A DNA stretch of 5,392 bases, from the NCBI GenBank assembly GCA_021801945.1, contig JAKABE010000256.1, positions 1 to 5,392 of the forward strand, given 5' to 3'. Source of the DNA: Acidobacteriota bacterium (GTDB taxonomy: Bacteria; Acidobacteriota; Terriglobia; Terriglobales; Acidobacteriaceae). Shown one piece after another: positions 1 through 4,648 of the stretch; position 1 is the first letter of the stretch, and every line of letters begins with the position of its first letter. A model generated the notes under the pieces. The model made no database searches, was not told the origin of the DNA, and was given only the letters and a program-made list of their open reading frames with translations. A program made the translations under genes and the position numbers.

Positions 1-898
1 CGACCGCAGTGACGAGGACCACAGAGCGATTCAAGCCCGCGTTCTCTCGAACGCCGCCGAAGCCATCCGCATCATCACTGCACTCGTCTATCCCATCCTG
101 CCCGATGCCGCCGCCAAGGTTTGGCGACAGCTTGGGTTGGGTGAGATCTCGGATGCAGCAAAGCAGGGATTTTTGAAGAACCTAGCGTGGGGCGGATTGA
201 AAGCGGGCACGAAGTTTGGCGAGCCCGCGCCTCTGTTTCCCCGTGCCGAAAAGGACGCAATCGAACGTATGCAGGACCTTGAAGATCAGAACAACCATAG
301 CGCCATCGAAGCCGCCGGCGGGCCGGAAAGCGCGCCCAAGACTCCAGCCGCCGTCGCCGCCACCGAAAAGACAACCGCAGCTTCCTCCGCGGCTCCGGCC
401 AAAGCTGTTGAGCCCATGGCTCCAGCAGCAGCGAAGAAACCATCGCCCTCCGTGTCGGCGCCGGCTCCGGCTGCGCAAAGCGCGCCAGCCGCGCCACAAG
501 CTGCCCCAGCGCCTGCATCGGCGCCGCCCTCCGCCTCGCCGCAGGCCCAGGAGCAACCGTTGGCCGGGCCGCCGCAGATCACCATCGACGACCTCACCAA
601 AGTCGATCTCCGCGTCGCCCAGGTTCTCGTGGCCGAACGCGTCCCCAAGGCCGACAAGCTGCTGCGCCTGGAGGTCGATCTTGGCTACGAGAAACGCCAG
701 ATCCTGGCCGGCATCGCCCAGTATTACGAGCCCGAAAAGCTCATCGGCCGCAAGATTGTGGTGGTCGCCAACCTGGCCCCGCGCAAGATGCGCGGCCTGG
801 AGTCGAACGGCATGCTGCTGGCTGCCTCCCTGCCCGACGGTGCTCCGGTCCTGGCCGGCTTTCTGGAAGAGGTCCCACTCGGTGCGCGGCTGAAGTAG
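1..898 (+). CDS. metG: Methionyl-tRNA synthetase, C-terminal part (5' end outside window)
   Basis: Charges tRNA-Met with methionine in the cytoplasm. Only the last 298 codons are present; the first whole codon is at base 2 and the stop is TAG at 896-898. The fragment opens in the helical anticodon-binding domain (LSNAAEAIRIITALVYPILP, then VWRQLGLGEISD) and continues to the family motif APLFPRAEKD near 227-256. A low-complexity Ala/Pro-rich linker follows at about 287-577. From about 578 to the end there is a complete Trbp111/EMAP-type tRNA-binding OB domain, seen in ITIDDLTKVDLRVAQVL, KADKLLRLEVDLG, LAGIAQYY, KIVVVANLAPRKMRG and SNGMLLAA. This domain is the known dimerisation and tRNA-binding appendix of many bacterial MetRS. 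The TTG at 137 is internal, because the reading frame is open to the left edge with conserved MetRS sequence. The catalytic Rossmann domain (HIGH, KMSKS) is off the window. Identification is firm; the unusual part is the linker length. Confidence 0.95.
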   Translation, partial: DRSDEDHRAIQARVLSNAAEAIRIITALVYPILPDAAAKVWRQLGLGEISDAAKQGFLKNLAWGGLKAGTKFGEPAPLFPRAEKDAIERMQDLEDQNNHSAIEAAGGPESAPKTPAAVAATEKTTAASSAAPAKAVEPMAPAAAKKPSPSVSAPAPAAQSAPAAPQAAPAPASAPPSASPQAQEQPLAGPPQITIDDLTKVDLRVAQVLVAERVPKADKLLRLEVDLGYEKRQILAGIAQYYEPEKLIGRKIVVVANLAPRKMRGLESNGMLLAASLPDGAPVLAGFLEEVPLGARLK

Positions 899-908
899 CT
901 GCACAGAC

Positions 909-946
909 GGGCCAAGTTCTTGCGGCACATCATGAAGCTTTGGCCC
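909..946 (+). repeat. Inverted repeat (imperfect hairpin) between metG and tatD
   Basis: GGGCCAA at 909-915 is the exact reverse complement of TTGGCCC at 940-946. The stem can extend inwards through small bulges, with TTC at 917-919 facing GAA at 934-936. It fills much of the 67-base gap between the metG stop and the tatD start. A T-rich run (961-967) follows 14 bases after the stem, too far for a standard intrinsic terminator, and it overlaps the tatD start codon. It could be a weak attenuator or an mRNA processing structure; the role is inferred. Confidence 0.5.
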
Positions 947-953
947 ATGTGAC

Positions 954-957
954 GGAG
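954..957 (+). promoter_or_regulatory. Shine-Dalgarno site supporting the TTG start of tatD
   Basis: GGAG lies 8 bases before the TTG at 966. The tatD frame has a TGA stop at 933-935 and no ATG or GTG between that stop and the TTG, so this site decides the start. Confidence 0.7.
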
Positions 958-965
958 AGTTCTTT

Positions 966-1805
966 TTGCTCATCGATTCCCACGCGCACCTCGACAGCCC
1001 GCGCTACGCCGCCGACCGCGAAGAGTTGCTGGCCCGCGCCGCAGAGGCCGGTGTAGGCGCGGTGCTCTCCATCGGCATCGGCGAGGGCCCGGCCGAGATG
1101 CATCAAGCACTGGAGATTTGTCGCCAGTTCAACGCACGTCGGGAGAGTGAAGCCGCATTGCCCAAGCTCTATGCCAGCGCCGGCGTCTATCCCCACAACA
1201 CAACCGAAATCGACAACGCCGTCCTGGCCAAGCTGGACGGGCTGCTCGCCGAGCCGGAGGTCATCGCCTGCGGTGAGATCGGCCTGGACTACTATCACGA
1301 GGGCGCGCCCCACGATGTGCAGCGGAAGGGGCTCATACGCCAGCTTGAGGTGGCCGCCGCGCGTAAACGGCCCATCCTCATTCACTGCCGGGGCAGAAAC
1401 GAATCCGCCGACGCATGGGACGATCTATTCCCGGTTCTGGATGAGCATTGGCGGCGCACCGGCCTGGGCGGCATCATGCACTGCTTCGGCGCCGGATGGG
1501 ACCAGGCGCGGCGTGCTCTGGAGATGGGCTTCCTTATCTCTTTTGCCGGCAATCTCACCTACCCCAAGGCCCAGCCTCTGCGCGACGTGGCCGTCCGCCT
1601 GCCGCTGGACGTCGTTCTGGTGGAGACCGACGCTCCCTGGCTGGCTCCCGCACCTCACCGCGGCCAACGCAACGAGCCGGCATTCGTCTCGCACACGGCC
1701 GAGGTCCTGGCCGGGCTGCGCGGCGTCGAACCGGACGCGATTGCCGCCGGCACCACGAAAAACTTTTTCCAGCTTTTTCAGCTTGGGCCGGACGTGGGAA
1801 ACTGA
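966..1805 (+). CDS. tatD: TatD family metal-dependent hydrolase / DNase
   Basis: A 279-residue TIM-barrel amidohydrolase-type enzyme. Family members are divalent-metal 3'-5' nucleases acting on DNA (and RNA) in the cytoplasm, linked to DNA repair and nucleic-acid turnover. The metal ligands are all visible: the N-terminal HAH motif (His6, His8, in IDSHAHLD), Glu104 in GEIGLDYY, His140 in LIHCR, His172 in MHCF and Asp222 in ETDAPWLAP. NEP at 236-238 is also typical of the family. Length is slightly above the usual 255-265. The start is TTG, because the first residues already form the invariant metal-binding strand and no other start exists after the in-frame stop at 933. metG next to tatD is a common bacterial arrangement; the 67-base gap holds an inverted repeat. 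The paralogue (TatD, YcfH or YjjV type) cannot be settled from sequence alone; the metG linkage favours the YcfH-like group. Confidence 0.95.
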   Translation: MLIDSHAHLDSPRYAADREELLARAAEAGVGAVLSIGIGEGPAEMHQALEICRQFNARRESEAALPKLYASAGVYPHNTTEIDNAVLAKLDGLLAEPEVIACGEIGLDYYHEGAPHDVQRKGLIRQLEVAAARKRPILIHCRGRNESADAWDDLFPVLDEHWRRTGLGGIMHCFGAGWDQARRALEMGFLISFAGNLTYPKAQPLRDVAVRLPLDVVLVETDAPWLAPAPHRGQRNEPAFVSHTAEVLAGLRGVEPDAIAAGTTKNFFQLFQLGPDVGN

Positions 1806-1810
1806 TAGAG

Positions 1811-1845
1811 GCACGGCGCATGCCGTGCACTGCGGCCTTTGCCGC
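1811..1845 (+). repeat. Two tandem perfect hairpins between tatD and yajQ
   Basis: The first stem is GCACGGC (1811-1817) with GCCGTGC (1822-1828), closed by a 4-base loop. The second is GCGGC (1832-1836) with GCCGC (1841-1845), also with a 4-base loop. TCGTTT follows the second stem at 1846-1851, a short T-rich tail that is weak for an intrinsic terminator. The pair begins 5 bases after the tatD stop and ends 6 bases before the yajQ ribosome-binding site. Possible roles are partial terminator/attenuator, RNase-processing or stability element, or a dispersed palindromic repeat. The pairing is read directly; the function is inferred. Confidence 0.55.
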
Positions 1846-1851
1846 TCGTTT

Positions 1852-1856
1852 AAGGA
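1852..1856 (+). promoter_or_regulatory. Shine-Dalgarno site that sets the yajQ start
   Basis: AAGGA lies 9 bases before the ATG at 1866. It directly touches the upstream in-frame TTG at 1857, which is therefore sterically unlikely as a start. Confidence 0.7.
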
Positions 1857-1865
1857 TTGGAAGCC

Positions 1866-2366
1866 ATGGCGCAAGACAATTCGTTCGACATCGTTAGCAA
1901 GGTGGACATACAGGAGGTCCGCAACGCCATCGATCAGGCGCTCAAGGAGATTCACCAGCGCTTCGACCTGAAGAACTCCCACTCCGAGGTCAACTTCGAA
2001 GGCAGTGACAGCATTCAACTGGCCTCGGCCGATGAGTATAAGCTGGAAGCAGTCAAGGACATTCTCAGCCAGAAGCTGGTCAAGCGCGGCGTCTCGCTCA
2101 AGAACCTGACCTACGGTAAGGTCGAACCCGCCGCCGGCAAGAGCGTGCGCCAGAAGATCAGCCTGCAACAGGGGATTCCAATTGAGAAGGCCAAGGAGAT
2201 CGTGCGCCTCATCAAGGACGCAAAAAAGAAGGCGCAGGCCAGCATCCAGGGCGATGTAGTGCGCGTAGCCAGCAAGGACCGCGACGAATTGCAGTCGATT
2301 ATTGCCATGCTCAGGGCCAGGGATTTGGGCCTGGATTTGCAGTTTACGAACTACCGCACCAACTGA
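1866..2366 (+). CDS. yajQ: YajQ family (DUF520) nucleotide-binding protein
   Basis: A 166-residue cytoplasmic protein of the YajQ/DUF520 family, made of two ferredoxin-like subdomains. E. coli YajQ binds nucleotides and tRNA, and a Xanthomonas member is an established cyclic-di-GMP effector; which applies here is unknown. Family hallmarks are the start SFDIVSKVDIQEVRNAIDQA, QRFDLKNS, the middle segment KLVKRGVSLKNLTYG, the KISLQQGI strand, and the C-terminal VRVASKDRDELQ and FTNYRTN. Length matches the usual 160-165 residues. ATG at 1866 is preferred over the in-frame TTG at 1857 because the ribosome-binding site is 9 bases before it and conserved sequence starts at residue 6. The gene sits between tatD and the prenyl synthase and is flanked on both sides by tandem hairpins, so its message level might differ from its neighbours (inference). 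Confidence 0.95.
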   Translation: MAQDNSFDIVSKVDIQEVRNAIDQALKEIHQRFDLKNSHSEVNFEGSDSIQLASADEYKLEAVKDILSQKLVKRGVSLKNLTYGKVEPAAGKSVRQKISLQQGIPIEKAKEIVRLIKDAKKKAQASIQGDVVRVASKDRDELQSIIAMLRARDLGLDLQFTNYRTN

Positions 2367-2380
2367 GCGGCTGAAGCATC

Positions 2381-2411
2381 GCCACCTCAGCCACAAAGGC
2401 GGATAGGTGGC
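2381..2411 (+). repeat. Hairpin 1 of the yajQ to prenyl synthase gap
   Basis: GCCACCT (2381-2387) is perfectly complementary to AGGTGGC (2405-2411). A nested GCC/GGC pair (2390-2392 with 2398-2400) sits inside the 17-base loop. It begins 14 bases after the yajQ stop and no T-run follows, so it is not a canonical terminator. It is more likely an mRNA 3'-end protecting or processing element, or a dispersed repeat. Confidence 0.5.
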
Positions 2412-2414
2412 GGA

Positions 2415-2432
2415 GCCCCGACGGCGCGGGGC
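2415..2432 (+). repeat. Hairpin 2 of the yajQ to prenyl synthase gap
   Basis: GCCCCG (2415-2420) pairs perfectly with CGGGGC (2427-2432) across a 6-base loop, a short all-G/C stem. It lies 3 bases after hairpin 1. An A-rich leader (about 2446-2459) follows instead of a T-run. The loop and junction contain ACGGCGC, a heptamer also found at 1813-1819 in the tatD-yajQ hairpin. Confidence 0.5.
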
Positions 2433-2469
2433 GCAGTTGAACAGGATAGAAAACAAAAGCGCAGGTATC

Positions 2470-2473
2470 GGAG
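2470..2473 (+). promoter_or_regulatory. Shine-Dalgarno site for the TTG start of the prenyl synthase
   Basis: GGAG lies 4 bases before the TTG at 2478. The spacing is short, so initiation may be weak, but no ATG, GTG or TTG is present further upstream in this frame. Confidence 0.5.
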
Positions 2474-2477
2474 AACA

Positions 2478-3467
2478 TTGAGCACATCAGCCATAGCGTC
2501 GGCGAGGGAGGTCTTTGAGCTGCTGCGCGAAGACTTGGTTGCGGTGGAGCAGGAACTGGGCCGCGACGCAGCCTCCGGCGTCAGCACCATCACCGAGATC
2601 GCCGAATACCTGCGCGAGGGTGGAGGCAAACGCATTCGTCCCTCTCTGCTCCTGCTGGCCGCGCACCAGCTGGGCTACGATGGCCAGGGTTCCATCCGCT
2701 TGGGCGCGGTAGTGGAGATGGTGCACACCGCGACCCTCGTCCACGACGACATTATCGACGGTGCCAACACCCGCCGCGGCCGGCCTTCGGCCAACACCAC
2801 CTGGGGCAACGAGAAATGCGTGCTGGCCGGCGACTGGCTTTACATGCAGGCATTCAAGGTCGCGCTTGAAGAGAGAAACCTGCGCATTCTCGATCTGCTC
2901 GTCGGGCTCACCCAGCAGATGGTCGAGGGCGAGTTGTTGCAGATTCAAAAGCTTGGCAAAACCGTCTCCGAGGCCGAGTATTACGACCTGATCTTCCGCA
3001 AGACCGCCTGCCTCTTCTCGGTCTCCATGCGCTTGGGCGCGGCGCTGGCTGAGGCTAGTGAAACCGAGGAAGCGAGTTTTGCCGCCTTTGGCCGCGCAGT
3101 GGGTTTGGCCTTCCAGATCGTCGACGACGTGCTCGACCTGACGGCCACCGAAGAAGTTCTGGGCAAGCCCGTGGCCAGCGACCTGCGCGAAGGCAAGGCC
3201 ACGTTGGCTGTAATTCACTCCTGCGATCACGGCACCGCCTCCGACCGCAAAGCCATCCAGCGTGTCTTGAACGACCGCAGCTTTGAGAACGTCAGCCGCC
3301 AGCAGATCCGCGAAATTCTAGGACGCAATGGCTCGGTCGAGTACGCCATGGCCGCCGCCGACCGCTATGCCGAGCAAGCCCGCCACGCTCTGGCCGCGTT
3401 GGCCGATTCTGAGTTTAAGCGTGCCCTGCTCTGGGTGCCGGATTTTGTGATCGCGAGAGAAAAGTAG
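2478..3467 (+). CDS. ispB: Long-chain all-trans polyprenyl diphosphate synthase
   Basis: Condenses isopentenyl diphosphate units onto an allylic primer to make the polyprenyl chain used for quinone side chains; cytoplasmic or peripheral to the membrane. At 329 residues it is close to the usual ~323. Motifs in order: GGGKRIRP (48-55, IPP binding); the first Asp-rich motif DDIID (90-94) followed by RRGRP; FRKTA (173-177); the second Asp-rich motif in QIVDDVLD (213-220); and GKPVASDLREGK (229-240) with the conserved Asp and Lys. Position -5 from the first Asp is a small residue (Ala85 in HTATLVHDD), which in this family fits long-chain products rather than farnesyl or geranylgeranyl diphosphate. 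Product length (C35 to C50) cannot be read from sequence. The TTG start is taken because the N-terminus matches the family (VFELLREDLVAVEQEL) and no other upstream start exists. The next gene begins on the base after its stop, implying translational coupling. Confidence 0.93.
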   Translation: MSTSAIASAREVFELLREDLVAVEQELGRDAASGVSTITEIAEYLREGGGKRIRPSLLLLAAHQLGYDGQGSIRLGAVVEMVHTATLVHDDIIDGANTRRGRPSANTTWGNEKCVLAGDWLYMQAFKVALEERNLRILDLLVGLTQQMVEGELLQIQKLGKTVSEAEYYDLIFRKTACLFSVSMRLGAALAEASETEEASFAAFGRAVGLAFQIVDDVLDLTATEEVLGKPVASDLREGKATLAVIHSCDHGTASDRKAIQRVLNDRSFENVSRQQIREILGRNGSVEYAMAAADRYAEQARHALAALADSEFKRALLWVPDFVIAREK

Positions 3468-4148
3468 ATGCCACATAGCGAAGATACTATGCAGAATGTC
3501 TGGACGGAGGTGGATCGCTACTTCGGCGATCTTCTGACCCCGCTCGATGGATACCTGGCCCAAGCGCTGAGCGCCAATCGCGAAGCCGGCCTTCCAGCCA
3601 TCGAGGTCTCCAAGCTGCAAGGCAAGTTCCTGCATGTCCTGGTCCAGATCGTGCAGCCTCGCCGCATCCTCGAAATCGGCCTTCTGGGCGGCTACTCGAC
3701 CCTGTGGATGGCCAGCGCACTTCCTCAGGATGGCCGCATCGTCTCGCTCGAGTTTGAGCCCCGCCACGCCGAGGTGGCCCGCAAAAACCTCGCCAACGCA
3801 GGTCTCCTCGACCGCGTCGAAATCCGCATCGGCCGCGCCATCGACTCCCTGCCCGGGCTCGTCTCCTCCGCGCCCTTCGATCTGATCTTTATTGACGCCG
3901 ACAAGCCCAGCAACCCGCAGTATCTCGAATGGGCGTTGAAGCTTTCCCGGCCCGGAACCGTGATTGTCGTGGATAACGTCGTCCGCCAGGGCAAGGTCGC
4001 CGACGCAGCCAGTACCGATCCCGACGTCACCGGCACACGGCGCATGTTCGATCTGATGGCTGCCGAGCCCCGCCTGAGCGCCACCGCGCTGCAGAATGTA
4101 GGCGTCAAGGGCTACGACGGCTTTGCGCTAGCCGTGGTGAAGAACTGA
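3468..4148 (+). CDS. Class I SAM-dependent O-methyltransferase (catechol/caffeoyl-CoA OMT type)
   Basis: A 226-residue methyltransferase of the O-methyltransferase family 3 (COG4122-like), which transfers a methyl group from S-adenosylmethionine to a hydroxyl, usually on an aromatic or catechol-like substrate with a divalent cation. Motif I is ILEIGLLGGYSTLWMA (67-82), with Leu where Thr is usual in the LEIGT version. The acidic ribose-binding Glu95 is in SLEFEPRHAE. The cation ligands are Asp143 in FIDADK plus Asp169-Asn170 in VIVVDN. The C-terminal GYDGFALAVVKN is the typical closing strand. There is no signal peptide, so it is cytoplasmic. The ATG at 3468 directly follows the prenyl synthase stop with only a weak purine-rich GAGAGA (3455-3460) upstream, so translation is probably coupled. 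An in-frame ATG at 3489 is an alternative start. It is probably the last gene of the cluster. The substrate is unknown; adjacency to the prenyl synthase hints at quinone or isoprenoid chemistry, but the family differs from UbiE/UbiG. Confidence 0.9.
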   Translation: MPHSEDTMQNVWTEVDRYFGDLLTPLDGYLAQALSANREAGLPAIEVSKLQGKFLHVLVQIVQPRRILEIGLLGGYSTLWMASALPQDGRIVSLEFEPRHAEVARKNLANAGLLDRVEIRIGRAIDSLPGLVSSAPFDLIFIDADKPSNPQYLEWALKLSRPGTVIVVDNVVRQGKVADAASTDPDVTGTRRMFDLMAAEPRLSATALQNVGVKGYDGFALAVVKN

Positions 4149-4155
4149 GCCGCTC

Positions 4156-4578
4156 TCAAGGATTCTGCACGATGGTTCCCTGGTGGTAGACGATCTTCCA
4201 GCCATCTGGCGATTTCCGCCAGATGGTGGCCCGCCGGGTGAGGCGCGCTTGGTTTTGGAGCAGGGTGTAAGTGAGGAGATAGACGTCACGCGCAAGACGG
4301 CGGCACGCAAAGTTGCTGGTCTGCCAAATATCCTCGTGCAGAGACGAGAAACGCTTCTCCAGTTCGTCGAGCACAAACTGCCGGGAATAAATGCTGCCGG
4401 ATGCGCCGGTCTCCCAGAAGTCTTCAGCCGTGATTCGTTCAAAGTCGGCGCGCGTGGTTCCGAATTCGGCCCGGTGAAAGATCGGCTCGCGCGCGGAGAG
4501 CTCGGCGAGAACGCTTTGCATTTCGGGATCAGCGGAAGGTGCGGGGTGGGTGGACTTCCGGCGCATTGGAGATAGCAT
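4156..4578 (-). CDS. DUF4440 / SnoaL-like (NTF2-fold) small protein
   Basis: A minus-strand gene of about 140 residues if it starts at the ATG at 4578. It resembles DUF4440 proteins of the NTF2-like superfamily, which form a small cone-shaped alpha+beta fold with a ligand pocket; most have no known activity. Recognisable features are the N-terminal helix (SVLAELSAREPIFHRAEF), EDFWETGASGSIYSRQFVLD, ARDVYLLTYTLL, and the closing strands RRATIWRKSPDGWKI and YHQGTIV, which match the family ending. No signal peptide is convincing. The start is uncertain: in-frame candidates are ATG at 4650, 4578, 4566 and 4521, none with a good ribosome-binding site. The domain itself begins near 4520, so even the shortest version keeps it. 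It converges on the methyltransferase gene with 7 bases between stops. A perfect 10-bp inverted repeat (4202-4226) falls in its conserved C-terminal codons. The overlapping plus-strand frame at 4183-4575 resembles nothing and is rejected. Confidence 0.75.
   Translation of the reverse strand: MLSPMRRKSTHPAPSADPEMQSVLAELSAREPIFHRAEFGTTRADFERITAEDFWETGASGSIYSRQFVLDELEKRFSSLHEDIWQTSNFACRRLARDVYLLTYTLLQNQARLTRRATIWRKSPDGWKIVYHQGTIVQNP
4202..4226. terminator. Perfect 10-bp inverted repeat past the end of the cluster (possible bidirectional terminator)
   Basis: CCATCTGGCG (4202-4211) and CGCCAGATGG (4217-4226) are exact reverse complements with a 5-base loop. A G-T pair can extend the base of the stem (4201/4227). 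The stem begins 54 bases after the methyltransferase stop codon and lies inside the DUF4440 coding region, over the codons for the conserved WRKSPDGW segment. No T-run follows on either strand, so intrinsic termination would be inefficient. It may still slow polymerase or protect the 3' end of the cluster mRNA. The stem is certain; its role is inferred. Confidence 0.4.
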
Positions 4579-4635
4579 AAATGTTGCGCGCTGGAGATTG
4601 CAGACCCTGGAAGCGAAGAAGATGCGCGGCGGGAA

Positions 4636-4640
4636 AAGGA
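4636..4640 (+). promoter_or_regulatory. Shine-Dalgarno site for the beta-propeller gene
   Basis: AAGGA lies 8 bases before the ATG at 4649, an ideal spacing. It selects this start over the in-frame TTG at 4706, which has no comparable site. Confidence 0.7.
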
Positions 4641-4648
4641 TAATACCC

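Noticed and set aside
287..577. Ala/Pro-rich stretch as a frameshift or repeat insertion
   Set aside because: The frame is continuous and leads into an intact OB domain; no exact tandem DNA repeat unit is visible.
216..893. Long overlapping plus-strand frame, and minus-strand frames (75-518, 182-973, 286-657), across the metG end
   Set aside because: They lie opposite or out of frame with clear MetRS sequence. Their Arg/Pro/Ser- or Gly/Ala-rich translations are typical of GC-rich shadow frames.
1425..2456. 343-residue minus-strand open frame spanning the end of tatD and all of yajQ
   Set aside because: It is antisense to two well-recognised proteins, resembles no family, and is explained by strong third-position G/C bias.
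2437..2468. Possible promoter before the prenyl synthase (TTGAAC at 2437-2442)
   Set aside because: No acceptable -10 hexamer at 16-18 bases spacing; the stretch is merely A-rich.
2487..3230. 247-residue minus-strand frame opposite the prenyl synthase
   Set aside because: The sense strand carries all the prenyl synthase motifs; the antisense translation has no recognisable domain.
4183..4575. 130-residue plus-strand frame opposite the DUF4440 gene
   Set aside because: The minus strand shows the DUF4440 pattern, including the family C-terminus, while the plus-strand translation resembles nothing.
4638..4647. TATTAT on the minus strand as a -10 for the DUF4440 gene
   Set aside because: No matching -35 upstream, and the same bases make up the ribosome-binding region of the opposite gene; too weak to call.
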